Source: an uncultured Clostridia bacterium (GTDB taxonomy: Bacteria > Bacillota > Clostridia > Christensenellales > UBA1242). Taken from it: a stretch of 13,292 bases of DNA. Position 1 is the first letter of the stretch; each line of letters starts with the position of its first letter. This document shows positions 1 to 8,380 of the stretch, piece after piece. The notes beneath the pieces are model-generated. The model did no database searches. It saw nothing but the letters and a program-made list of their open reading frames with translations, and was not told the origin of the DNA. Position numbers and translations under genes: made by a program. The stretch lies in contig CANRGF010000014.1 of assembly GCA_947630075.1 (NCBI GenBank), forward strand, positions 1 to 13,292. Direction: 5' to 3'.

Positions 1-32
1 AAACTCATAAATCAAGCAATTTTACATCTTAT

Positions 33-473
33 TTAAGATTTGTGTTTTGAGATTTCTCCCGTTGCCAACTCATCGCAGCGGTTGTTATAAACATTATCGG
101 CATGTCCCTTAACTTTTATCCATTTTATTTTATGAATATTATTTAGCTCAATAATTTGCTGCCATAAATCAGCATTTTGAACAGGTTTTTTGTTTGACGA
201 CTTAAATCCGTTGAGTTGCCATTTCGTTACCCAATCTTCTAGAAAAGCATTAACTAAATAGGCACTATCGCTATATAATTCAACTTCGCAGGGCTCTTTT
301 AGGCTATTTAATGCTTTAATTGCTGCAGTCAATTCCATTTGATTGTTCGTTGTGTTTGGGTCAAAACCACTTATTTCCTTTTTGCTGCCCTTATAGAATA
401 AAATAGCACCCCATCCGCCTGCGCCCGGGTTGCCACTGCAAGCACCGTCAGTGTAAATTACTACCTTTTTCAT
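33..473 (-). CDS. rnhA: Ribonuclease HI
   Basis: Endonuclease that cuts the RNA strand of RNA-DNA hybrids in the cytoplasm, for example Okazaki primers and R-loops. The 146-residue length is typical of RNase HI. The protein opens with the family signature TDGACSGNPG and shows the four metal-binding acidic residues in order: D9, E47 (in QMELTA), D69 (in YSDSAY) and D134 (in RCDELA). H124 in KGHADN matches the catalytic histidine. A basic, Trp-rich stretch at about 81-100 corresponds to the substrate-binding handle of the E. coli-type enzyme. The ATG directly follows the TAA of the upstream ynbB-like gene with no gap, and AAGAGG (479-484 on the complement) lies 5 bases before it, so the start is secure. 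It is the last gene visible in the six-gene minus-strand unit. Only 32 bases follow, with no convincing terminator in the window. Confidence 0.97.
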   Translation of the reverse strand: MKKVVIYTDGACSGNPGAGGWGAILFYKGSKKEISGFDPNTTNNQMELTAAIKALNSLKEPCEVELYSDSAYLVNAFLEDWVTKWQLNGFKSSNKKPVQNADLWQQIIELNNIHKIKWIKVKGHADNVYNNRCDELATGEISKHKS

Positions 474-1727
474 TTAAACCTCTTTTTTGTCCACTATTGC
501 ACTAATTGCATTAATTAAGCCAATTTTGCCATGTGCATAAGAAAGAGAGCCTTGCAAGAACGCAGCATAAGGCGGGCGCATTGGACCATCACAACTCAGT
601 TCTATGCTGCTGCCTTGATTGAAACTGCCACTTGCCATAACGATTAGGTCCTCATAGCCGTCCATCTCACCTGCTTCAATTTGGCAGTTGCTATCTATTG
701 CGCTAGATTGTTGGATTGCGTTTGTAAACTTTAAAAGTTTATTTTTATCATTAAACTCAATGGTGCATACTATATCCGAAATATGCTCATTTAGACTTGG
801 TGTGGTTTTATAGCCCAATTTTGATAGCGAAGCGCTTGCGAGAGTTGCCACCTTTTTCGCTTCTGCCACAATATGTGGTGCAACAAATAATCCCTCAAAA
901 AAGGCTTTGTAACCTGGAGAATATGAGCCATTATCCGCACTCAAAGCGGGGCTCATCATTTTAAACACTATTTTTTCAACCAACTCTTTTTTTCCAGCAA
1001 TGTAACCGCCCGTTGGAGCAATTCCTCCCCCCATATTCTTCAAAAGTGAGCCAACTACTAAGTCCGCCCCAACATCTGTTGGTTCGTCCTCTTCAGTAAA
1101 TTCACCATAGCAATTATCCACAACGATATTTGCATTTGTGTGAAGCCTAACGCTGATTATAACTTCTGCAATTTGTTTAATAGACAAAGCGTTTCTTAAT
1201 GAATAACCTCTTGAGCGTTGGATATAAATCATTTTAGGCTTATATTTTTCAATGGCGGTGATAATAGCATTAATATCAAATTCACCATTAAGCAAATCAA
1301 CTTCGTGATAAGCAATTCCGTAGTCTTTAAGCGAACCCACATCCTTGCCTTCAACCCCGAAAATGACTTGCTTTAATGTGTCATATGGTGTGCCTGATAT
1401 ACACAACACACAATCTGTTGGGCGCAGTAATCCCAACAATGTCTGGCTTATAGCTTCAGTCCCACAACTAATTAAAGGGCTAACAAAAGCAGCTTCAGAG
1501 TGAAAAACTGTTGCAAAAACATTGCAGAGCTTTTCTTTGCCTATGTCGTTATGCCCATATCCAGAACTGCCAATAAAGTGGTGTGCCTCCACAGAATTGT
1601 CTATAAAGGCGTTAAGCACCTTCAACTGATTGGCAAATTCAATCTTTTCAATTTCTGCAAATTTATCTTTCGCTGTGTTTTCACATTCGTCAATAAAACT
1701 TAAAATTTTTCTATCTATTGAAATCAT
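474..1727 (-). CDS. ynbB: PLP-dependent methionine gamma-lyase family protein (YnbB / 'aluminium resistance' family)
   Basis: Member of the fold-type I PLP enzyme family often annotated 'aluminium resistance protein' or methionine gamma-lyase-like. The 417-residue length fits. Visible signatures are SCGTEAI (87-93) in the cofactor-binding region, VDNCYGEF (203-210) with the PLP-ring aspartate D204, GSLLKNMGGG (226-235) with K230 as the likely Schiff-base lysine, and a C-terminal RPPYAAFLQGSLSYAHGKIG (384-403) close to the family ending. True substrate and reaction are not established by sequence; a C-S lyase on a sulfur amino acid is inferred. The ATG overlaps the miaA TGA by 4 bases, with AAGGAG (1733-1738 on the complement) 5 bases upstream, so the start is clear. 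In Bacillus, ynbB lies near miaA with hfq and hflX between them; here those two genes are absent. Confidence 0.9.
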   Translation of the reverse strand: MISIDRKILSFIDECENTAKDKFAEIEKIEFANQLKVLNAFIDNSVEAHHFIGSSGYGHNDIGKEKLCNVFATVFHSEAAFVSPLISCGTEAISQTLLGLLRPTDCVLCISGTPYDTLKQVIFGVEGKDVGSLKDYGIAYHEVDLLNGEFDINAIITAIEKYKPKMIYIQRSRGYSLRNALSIKQIAEVIISVRLHTNANIVVDNCYGEFTEEDEPTDVGADLVVGSLLKNMGGGIAPTGGYIAGKKELVEKIVFKMMSPALSADNGSYSPGYKAFFEGLFVAPHIVAEAKKVATLASASLSKLGYKTTPSLNEHISDIVCTIEFNDKNKLLKFTNAIQQSSAIDSNCQIEAGEMDGYEDLIVMASGSFNQGSSIELSCDGPMRPPYAAFLQGSLSYAHGKIGLINAISAIVDKKEV

Positions 1728-2611
1728 AAAAACTCCTTAATTAATTGCTCGGCTTCCTTGATTGAGCAAAATTTTAGCCCTTTAATTGTCTTTAAAAATG
1801 TTAGTTGTCGCTTGCAATAGTTTCTCGAATGCTGTTTTATCAAGTTTATCACATCTTCTTGGCTGTTTTCCCCTGAAAAATAGCTAAACCACTCTTTATA
1901 GCCTATTGCCTGCATGGACTGCCAACTCTCTTCTGCTCCCTGTTCTTTAAGTGTTAAGACTTCATCAAGCAATCCTAACCTTAGCATTTCATCCACTCTT
2001 TCATTGATTTTTTTATAGATAATTTCGCGCTCTTCAATAATTGCCAAAGGCAACACTTCATGTCCAGACAGAATAGATGTTGATTTCTCTTTAAAATCGC
2101 CAAATTCTTCAATCTCTAAATATCTTATCACTCTTTTGATGTTGTTAGGATGCACTGAATTAGCCTTATCAGGATTTTTGCTTTTTAGAATATTCCAAAC
2201 ATAGTCATTGCCCTTAACTTTGGCTAAATTGGTATATTTCTCTCTAAATTCATCGTGAGAAGCGGTGTTTCCAAGCGTAAAGCCTTCAATTAGGGCTTTG
2301 ATATATAACCCTGTGCCTCCAACTATTATAGGGATTTTGCCTCTTCTCTCAATCTCTTCTATAGCTTTTTGGCAATCCAAAACAAACTGCCCAACATTAT
2401 AAGTTTCGTTTGGTTCAACAATGTCTATAAGGTGATGAGCAACCGATTTTCTATCTTCTTTACTTACTTTGGCACTGCCAATATCTAAGCCTTTATATAT
2501 TTGTACGCTATCGGCAGAGATAATTTCTCCATCAAAAGACTTGGCAACTTTAACTGCCAATGCTGATTTGCCCGTACCGGTTAGTCCTGTTATTACAACA
2601 ATTTTTTTCAT
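1724..2611 (-). CDS. miaA: tRNA dimethylallyltransferase
   Basis: Transfers a dimethylallyl group from DMAPP to N6 of A37 in tRNAs reading UNN codons, forming i6A37. The 295 residues are slightly short of the usual 300-315. Motifs in order: P-loop GLTGTGKS (9-16), DSVQIYKGLDIGSAK (34-48), GGTGLY (98-103), NNIKRVIRYLEI (156-167), QAIGYKEW (234-241), and the C-terminal RNYCKRQLTFLK (263-274). The usual P-loop is GPTxxGKS, so L10 in place of Pro is a small deviation; the essential GKS is intact. The ATG overlaps the mutL TGA (ATGA). No good Shine-Dalgarno site lies in the last 20 bases of mutL, so translation probably depends on coupling to mutL. MiaB, which acts next on the same base, is encoded at the head of this operon. 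Confidence 0.96.
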   Translation of the reverse strand: MKKIVVITGLTGTGKSALAVKVAKSFDGEIISADSVQIYKGLDIGSAKVSKEDRKSVAHHLIDIVEPNETYNVGQFVLDCQKAIEEIERRGKIPIIVGGTGLYIKALIEGFTLGNTASHDEFREKYTNLAKVKGNDYVWNILKSKNPDKANSVHPNNIKRVIRYLEIEEFGDFKEKSTSILSGHEVLPLAIIEEREIIYKKINERVDEMLRLGLLDEVLTLKEQGAEESWQSMQAIGYKEWFSYFSGENSQEDVINLIKQHSRNYCKRQLTFLKTIKGLKFCSIKEAEQLIKEFL

Positions 2612-4416
2612 TGAACAATTCGCTTAAACCATTTTTCTATTTGTGCACGGCTAATCACGGTGATTACCGGCCTGCCATGCGGACAAAGCAAAACCGGATT
2701 TTTATCATCAAGATTTTTTAATAATTCCATGATTTCCCTTTCGCTAAGTTTCATTCCGCTTTTCACACTGCTTTTGCATGCTTTTTGCATAAGATAATGA
2801 CGAATTTCGTTATTTAAAGAAGGTTTTAAATTTTTAAAATCGTGCACAATGTCATCAACGAAATTCTTTAAGTTAATATCTTTTAGTTGCATAGGGATAG
2901 AATTGATAATGATTTTCTTATCACCAAACGCGTCCACATCAAAGCCGAGTGAAGACAATTCGTCTTTTAAGTTCAAGATGAAATCCACTTCAACGGGCGA
3001 CATCTCTTGGACATAAGGCACTAATAAGTCTTGCACAACCACATTTCTGGCTTTCAACATTTCAGTTAGTTTATCGTAGTTTAGGCGCTCATGACCGGCA
3101 TGAAAATCTACCAACAGCATATTTTCGCCCTTCTCTAGCACTAAAAACTCGTTGAAAAGTTCTCCAACAATTTTAAAATCAGGCACATCTTCAAGATTTT
3201 TATATTCTTGTGTTGTCTCTAGATTTTGTGCGGGATGATTTTCTTGATTTGGCTGCTCAGTTTTTAAATCAAACATTGTGATAGGAGAAAAATTAGTTTG
3301 CCTCAATTCAACATCGTATGATGATGTTGACCTAGTGTTTGGCTCTATTTCGATTTCTTTTAGCGAATTGATGTCCGTCTTTATTAAAGGGTCGGTTGAA
3401 ATTATCGGCTTTGGTGCTTCCGTTTTGGGGTTTAGTTGACTAAAAATTGCAGAAGAGCATGCAGTGAACACTAGATCGTAGATTTTTGATGGCTCAGCGA
3501 ACTTAACATTTAGTTTGCTTGGGTGGACATTGACATCAATATCAATGTTTGGCATATTGATGTTTATCACATAAAAAGGGAATTGCCTAGTCATTAAATA
3601 TTCTTCAAAAGCCATATAAACGGCCTTCGAAACGATTTCATCCACAACATATCTGCCATTTATTATAAGCGTTTGATATGTGGTGTTTGGCTTTGAAAAC
3701 CCAACCTTTGAAACAAATCCGCTTATTGAGATGTTCCCTTTATATTTGTTTATAGGCATAACATTTTGAGTAATTTCATCTCCATATACGCAATATATTG
3801 CATCTAAAAGAGTTTTTCCATTGGTTTGAAAAATTGTTTTGTCGTCTACCACATATTTAAAGTTGATTGAGGGATTTGCTAAAATATATCTTGAAATGAT
3901 GTTTGTGATTTGATTTTCTTCTTGCTTTGGCTTCTTTAAAAACTTACGCCTAGCGGGGGTGTTAAAGAACAAGTTATTTACTTCAATTCGTGTGCCACAG
4001 TCTAGTGCACTTGGCTCTGGCTCACCAAATTTGCCACCATCAACTTCAATTTTATATGCGCAGTCGCAAGACTGAGTTTTTGAAATCAAGCAAGTTTCGC
4101 TTACATTAGATATGCTTGCTAATGCTTCTCCTCTAAACCCTAGAGTTGAAATACTTTCCAAGTCTTCAACCGAGCTGATTTTGCTTGTGGCGTGAGGTAA
4201 AAAGGCTTTAACAAGGTCTTCTTGCTCAATGCCCTTGCCATTGTCTTTAACTATGATTTGGTCTATTCCACCATTTTTAATCTCAACTGAAATTTTGGTT
4301 GCACCGGCATCTAGTGAATTATCCACCAATTCTTTTACAACGGAAAAAGGGCTTTCCACCACTTCACCAGCGGAAATTCGGTTGATAATCATGCTATTTA
4401 AGATATTAATTGCCAT
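2608..4416 (-). CDS. mutL: DNA mismatch repair protein MutL (endonuclease-type)
   Basis: GHKL ATPase that links MutS mismatch recognition to strand incision; 602 residues. N-terminal ATPase motifs are SAGEVVESP (15-23), KELVDNSLDAG (28-38; E29 general base, N33 metal ligand), DNGKGI (58-63), ATSKI (76-80), GFRGEAL (93-99) and FFNTPARRKFLK (150-161). A low-complexity linker runs about 330-410. The C-terminal dimerisation/nuclease domain has ACKSSVK (546-552) and CPHGRP (578-583), marks of endonuclease-proficient MutL. The metal-site motif usually written DQHA(x)2E(x)4E reads D437-FHAGHERLNY-D448, with Gln to Phe and the last Glu to Asp. QDLLVP (462-467) fits a beta-clamp binding motif. The start has AAGGAG 6 bases upstream, and this site overlaps the mutS stop codon. 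Confidence 0.97.
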   Translation of the reverse strand: MAINILNSMIINRISAGEVVESPFSVVKELVDNSLDAGATKISVEIKNGGIDQIIVKDNGKGIEQEDLVKAFLPHATSKISSVEDLESISTLGFRGEALASISNVSETCLISKTQSCDCAYKIEVDGGKFGEPEPSALDCGTRIEVNNLFFNTPARRKFLKKPKQEENQITNIISRYILANPSINFKYVVDDKTIFQTNGKTLLDAIYCVYGDEITQNVMPINKYKGNISISGFVSKVGFSKPNTTYQTLIINGRYVVDEIVSKAVYMAFEEYLMTRQFPFYVININMPNIDIDVNVHPSKLNVKFAEPSKIYDLVFTACSSAIFSQLNPKTEAPKPIISTDPLIKTDINSLKEIEIEPNTRSTSSYDVELRQTNFSPITMFDLKTEQPNQENHPAQNLETTQEYKNLEDVPDFKIVGELFNEFLVLEKGENMLLVDFHAGHERLNYDKLTEMLKARNVVVQDLLVPYVQEMSPVEVDFILNLKDELSSLGFDVDAFGDKKIIINSIPMQLKDINLKNFVDDIVHDFKNLKPSLNNEIRHYLMQKACKSSVKSGMKLSEREIMELLKNLDDKNPVLLCPHGRPVITVISRAQIEKWFKRIVQ

Positions 4417-4426
4417 TTTAATCTCC

Positions 4427-6982
4427 TTATTTTACAATATCTATCAAATGAACTAATGTGTCAAAGGCGGTTAGTGGAGAGAGTTTGTTTATGTCAATTT
4501 CCCTAAGAATATTGGTAATCTCCCCTTCCTTTTCGTTTTTATTAACTTGTTTTTCGTCTTCAAATTCTCTTATTAATTCTTTAGAGCGGTCTATAATTTC
4601 TTGTGGCAAACCAGCAAGGCTAGCCACCTCTATGCCATAACTCTTGGTGGCACTTCCGCGCATAATTTTGCGTAAAAACACCAACTTTCCGCCAATCTCT
4701 TTGATTGATATGCAAAAGTTTTTAACTCCGTCATATAGTCCTTCCATTCGCATCAATTCATGATAGTGTGTGGCAAAAAGAGTTTTAGCTTTAAGTTTTT
4801 TTGATAGATATTCAACCACTGCCCAAGCAATCGAAAGTCCGTCAAATGTTGATGTGCCCCTACCCACTTCATCAAGAATGATAAGGCTATTGTTTGTGCA
4901 ATAATTTAATATGTTGGCAACTTCTATCATTTCCACCATGAAAGTGGATTGCCCAACTGCTAAGTCATCACTAGCTCCAATACGAGTGAATATTCTATCA
5001 ACCAAGCACAAGTCTGCTTTCTCGGCTGGCACGAAACTGCCAATATGTGCCAAATAAGTGATTAATGCCACCTGCCTCATATAAGTTGATTTGCCTGCCA
5101 TGTTTGGGCCAGTTAAAATTATTGTTCTTTGGTCGGCAGAATTTAGTTTGCAGTCGTTGGAAATAAAGCTATCTTGTTTTAGCATCTTTTCAACAACTGG
5201 ATGTCTGCCCTCTTCAATGTTTATTTCGTTGTTTTGGTTGAATGTTGGGCGAGTGTAATTATTTTGCAAAGCCACTTCAGCTAACGAATAGATACAGTCT
5301 ATAGTGGATAGAGCAATTGCAATGTCTTGCAAGACAGTGGCGTAATCTAGCAATTGAAGTTTTAAATTTGAAAAGATTTCTTCTTCAAGTTTTATGGCAT
5401 TTTCGTTGCTTGTTAGGATTTGTTCTTCCAAATTTTTTAGTTCTTCAGTGATATATCTCTCATTGTTTGAAATCGTTTGTTTGCGTATGTATCTAAAAGG
5501 CACTTGGTCGCTAAACTGTTTGGTTACCTCAATATAGTAACCAAACACACGATTATAACCTATCTTTAAATTTTTAATGCCTGTTGACTCTCTTTCTTGT
5601 TGTTGCAATGCTAAGATAAATTGCTCGGCATTATTTTTTAGTTCACGAAACTTGTCTAACTGCGGATTAAAACCAGATTTGATATAGTTTCCATCTCGCA
5701 ATAAAGAGGACGCTTTTTCGTCTATCACCATATTAATTGTGTTGGCAATATCTGACACATCTGCAATTTTATCTGCAATTTCAATAAGATTTGCATTTTG
5801 TGTGCTCAATATAACCTGTTTTATTGGGGAAGCTTGTGAGATAGAACTAGATAATGCAAGGCAATCTCTTGGCGTGATATTGCCATAGGATATTTTGCCA
5901 ACTAGCCTTTCAACATCTTGAATTTGGTCTAGCAACTGCTTTAATTCAGCCATACATATAGGGTTATGCACCAAACAATCCACCATATCTAGCCTTTTAT
6001 TAATTTTTTCAATAGACAGCAACGGCTGACGAACCCAATTTCTCAGCATTCTGCCGCCACCACTTGTTAGAGTGTTGTCCAACACCCAAAGCAGACTGCC
6101 AATTTTGCCTCCGTCCCGCATAGTTTGCTCTATTTCTAGATTTCGCCTAGTGTTTGTGTCCACATACATAAACTGCTCATCAACAATTAATCTAGGCATT
6201 TTTATGTGCTTTAAATCTCGCTTTTGCGTCTCTTGGAAATACTGCAAAAGTGCACCAATGGCGGCCTTGCAATTAGTTTTATCAAAATCATAACCTTTCA
6301 AAGATGTTAAATTATATTGCTTTAAAATGGCCTTTTCTGCGTTTGCGGAAGAAAAAGCCCATTCGTTATATAAATTAAACTTGAATTGGCCTCTATCTGT
6401 AACGCATGGAAGTGTTTTAGAAAGTTCAAACATCTCTTCATTGCAAATAATTTCGGCAGGCATCACTCTAACTACTTGGTCATTCACATAATTGGCAACA
6501 TTCTCGCCAGAATATTCGCCCACACAAAATTCTCCTGTGGAAAGATCGCTATACACATACGAAACGGCATTTTTGTTCTTATAAAAACACATTATATAGG
6601 TGTTTTTGCGGTCGTTAAGCATAGAAGTGTCCACAATCGTGCCAGGTGTGATAACTCTCACAATTTCGCGTTGCATGATTTTATTCACAAATTTATCTGT
6701 TTGCTCAGCTATTGCGATTTTGAAGCCTCTCTCTAATAGTTTTTGAGCATAACTTTCATACGCATGAAACGGCACACCGCACATAGGTGCTCGTTCGTCC
6801 AAACCGCAATCCTTTCCTGTTAAGGTCAAATCTAAAATTTTGCTTGCGATTTTTGCATCGTCATAAAACATTTCATAAAAATCGCCCAAGCGAAAAAAGA
6901 CAATACAATCTGGGTATTGGCTCTTAATTTGCCAATATTGGCGCATGGCTGGGGATTCTTTCAACTCTTTATCTTTTGCCAT
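4427..6982 (-). CDS. mutS: DNA mismatch repair protein MutS
   Basis: Recognises base mismatches and small loops and recruits MutL; 851 residues, normal for MutS1. Domain I carries the mismatch-wedge motif in GDFYEMF (33-39; F35, E37). The connector, lever and clamp regions are collinear with the family, including GGGRMLRNWVRQPL (308-321) and GYNRVFGYYIEV (475-486). The ATPase has Walker A GPNMAGKS (625-632), the signature region STFMVEM (679-685), Walker B LIILDE (700-705) and ATHYHE (737-742). The C-terminus ends in the usual LSPLTAFDTL-type helix (834-843). I do not see a QLSLF-like beta-clamp peptide in the charged linker before it (about 806-826), where many MutS proteins carry one. The ATG lies inside the miaB 3' end (14-base overlap), with AGGAG (6989-6993 on the complement) 6 bases upstream, which fixes the start. 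Confidence 0.98.
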   Translation of the reverse strand: MAKDKELKESPAMRQYWQIKSQYPDCIVFFRLGDFYEMFYDDAKIASKILDLTLTGKDCGLDERAPMCGVPFHAYESYAQKLLERGFKIAIAEQTDKFVNKIMQREIVRVITPGTIVDTSMLNDRKNTYIMCFYKNKNAVSYVYSDLSTGEFCVGEYSGENVANYVNDQVVRVMPAEIICNEEMFELSKTLPCVTDRGQFKFNLYNEWAFSSANAEKAILKQYNLTSLKGYDFDKTNCKAAIGALLQYFQETQKRDLKHIKMPRLIVDEQFMYVDTNTRRNLEIEQTMRDGGKIGSLLWVLDNTLTSGGGRMLRNWVRQPLLSIEKINKRLDMVDCLVHNPICMAELKQLLDQIQDVERLVGKISYGNITPRDCLALSSSISQASPIKQVILSTQNANLIEIADKIADVSDIANTINMVIDEKASSLLRDGNYIKSGFNPQLDKFRELKNNAEQFILALQQQERESTGIKNLKIGYNRVFGYYIEVTKQFSDQVPFRYIRKQTISNNERYITEELKNLEEQILTSNENAIKLEEEIFSNLKLQLLDYATVLQDIAIALSTIDCIYSLAEVALQNNYTRPTFNQNNEINIEEGRHPVVEKMLKQDSFISNDCKLNSADQRTIILTGPNMAGKSTYMRQVALITYLAHIGSFVPAEKADLCLVDRIFTRIGASDDLAVGQSTFMVEMIEVANILNYCTNNSLIILDEVGRGTSTFDGLSIAWAVVEYLSKKLKAKTLFATHYHELMRMEGLYDGVKNFCISIKEIGGKLVFLRKIMRGSATKSYGIEVASLAGLPQEIIDRSKELIREFEDEKQVNKNEKEGEITNILREIDINKLSPLTAFDTLVHLIDIVK

Positions 6983-8303
6983 ATATCACTCCTGAAAGCT
7001 TATGATTTCTAATGTCTTCCACCCTAACATTAGCAAAATAATTTTCGTTCACAAATTTATAATTTGGAATATATATCTCTTTGCCTCCGTCAGTTATGCC
7101 CACAGATACCCCATTGATTTGCTTTATCAAACAATTAAACACTTTTTTAAAGTATTTCTTCGTTTGGTCTTTTTGAATAATTTTTTGAAGCCTTAAAAGT
7201 TTATTTACGCGAATGTTCTTTTCCTTTTCATCGACTTGGTCTTCAAACTCGGCGGCCGGAGTGCCAGACCTTTTAGAATACATAAATGCAAAAACTTGGT
7301 CATACTTAACCTTTTTTAGCAGTTTTAAGGTTTTATTAAAATCACTTTCGGTTTCTCCCGGAAAACCCACAATTATGTCGGTAGAAAGTGATATGTTTGG
7401 CACTGCATGCTTCACTTTCTTTATAATGGTCATATATTGCTTCACATCATAGTGCCTATTCATGCGCTTTAAAATTGCACTGCTGCCAGATTGCACAGGT
7501 AGATGCAGGGCTTTGGCCACCTTTTCTTCCGTTTTCATAACTTTGATGATATCATCGCCAAAATCCATTGGGTGAGATGTCATAAATTTAATTTTGAAAT
7601 CGCCTTCAATCTTGCAAAGGTTTTGCAATAGCTCAGCAAAGGTCATCGGTTCGCTTAAATCCTTGCCATAAGAGTTGACATTCTGACCAAGCAAAGTGAT
7701 AAACTTATAACCTTTATTTTGCACTAAATCTTTAACTTCATCGTATATGTCGTGAAATGGGCGGCTTTTTTCTCTGCCTCTAACATACGGGACAATGCAA
7801 TAGGTGCAAAACTTATTGCAGCCATAGATTATGTTGACATAGGCGTTTATTTTGTCATCTCGCACGCAAAGATCCGTGTCCATATTGCCAGTTGGCTTTT
7901 CAACGATTTCATATATTGGCTGATGGTTCATGGCAAATCTTAGCAAATATTGAGCGAGCATATTGATGTTGTGCGTGCCGATTATTATATCAACGAAAGA
8001 GAGCTTGTCCTTTAAATTGTATTTACCCTTTTTTTGCTGAGGCATACATCCACACAAAACCAGGATTTTGTTTTTGTTTTTAGCCTTTTCAGGTTTCAAA
8101 GCCATAATGTTGTTATAAGCTCTATCTTCTGCCCCTTCTCGAATGCAGCAAGTGTTGAAAACCACCACATTTGCATCTATTGAGTTATCAATTTCCTCCA
8201 TTCCCAAAGACAGCAAAATGCCACGAATTTTTTCACTTTCGTGCACATTCATTTGGCATCCGTATGTGTTTATGTTAAATGTTTTTCCTTCATAGCTATT
8301 CAT
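6969..8303 (-). CDS. miaB: tRNA-2-methylthio-N6-dimethylallyladenosine synthase
   Basis: Radical-SAM methylthiotransferase that converts i6A37 to ms2i6A37 in tRNA; 444 residues, typical. The N-terminal UPF0004 domain provides three cysteines for the auxiliary 4Fe-4S cluster: C16 (TYGCQMN), C52 (NTCCIRE) and C86 (CGCMPQ). The radical-SAM cluster is C162-x3-C166-x2-C169 (GCNKFCTYC). A TRAM domain closes the protein (about 380-442). The ATG at 8303 is the only plausible start, because the conserved TYGCQMN motif is just 13 codons in and no other start codon lies between. There is no ribosome binding site: the 25 bases before the ATG contain no G on the coding strand. A near-consensus promoter ends 7 bases upstream, so the mRNA may be leaderless. 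First gene of the six-gene unit; its 3' end overlaps mutS. Confidence 0.97.
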   Translation of the reverse strand: MNSYEGKTFNINTYGCQMNVHESEKIRGILLSLGMEEIDNSIDANVVVFNTCCIREGAEDRAYNNIMALKPEKAKNKNKILVLCGCMPQQKKGKYNLKDKLSFVDIIIGTHNINMLAQYLLRFAMNHQPIYEIVEKPTGNMDTDLCVRDDKINAYVNIIYGCNKFCTYCIVPYVRGREKSRPFHDIYDEVKDLVQNKGYKFITLLGQNVNSYGKDLSEPMTFAELLQNLCKIEGDFKIKFMTSHPMDFGDDIIKVMKTEEKVAKALHLPVQSGSSAILKRMNRHYDVKQYMTIIKKVKHAVPNISLSTDIIVGFPGETESDFNKTLKLLKKVKYDQVFAFMYSKRSGTPAAEFEDQVDEKEKNIRVNKLLRLQKIIQKDQTKKYFKKVFNCLIKQINGVSVGITDGGKEIYIPNYKFVNENYFANVRVEDIRNHKLSGVIYGKR

Positions 8304-8310
8304 GTTTATT

Positions 8311-8320
8311 ATTATATAAT
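8311..8320. promoter_or_regulatory. Palindromic ATTATATAAT: -10 hexamer on both strands
   Basis: ATTATATAAT is its own reverse complement and contains TATAAT on each strand (minus 8311-8316, plus 8315-8320). On the minus strand it is the -10 box of the miaB promoter. On the plus strand it could serve as a -10 box for the divergent PBP gene with a leader of about 65 bases, but no recognisable -35 lies 16-18 bases upstream of that copy (8291-8298), so plus-strand use is only a possibility. Confidence 0.45.
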
Positions 8321-8339
8321 AAATTTAACTATTTTTCAA
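8311..8339 (-). promoter_or_regulatory. Sigma-70/SigA-type promoter for the miaB-mutS-mutL-miaA-ynbB-rnhA unit
   Basis: On the complement, TTGAAA (8334-8339; 5 of 6 to TTGACA) and TATAAT (8311-8316; 6 of 6) are separated by exactly 17 bases. Only 7 bases lie between the -10 box and the miaB ATG, so the predicted transcription start falls at or within about a base of the start codon. No other promoter-like pair this good is seen in the 90-base intergenic region. Confidence 0.75.
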
Positions 8340-8380
8340 CTATTTTTATCAATTTTGCTTATTAATTGAGCTTTTTTGCA

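Noticed and set aside
26..39. Inverted repeat ATCTTA-TT-TAAGAT at the rnhA 3' end as a terminator
   Set aside because: Six-base stem with one G-C pair, a 2-base loop and no following T-tract on the transcribed strand; too weak.
4229..4456. Plus-strand 75-codon open frame opposite the 5' end of mutL
   Set aside because: Antisense shadow of the conserved MutL ATPase motifs; no independent coding evidence.
6386..6736. Plus-strand 116-codon open frame opposite mutS
   Set aside because: Longest of the shadow frames, but fully antisense to conserved MutS N-terminal sequence and without a ribosome binding site.
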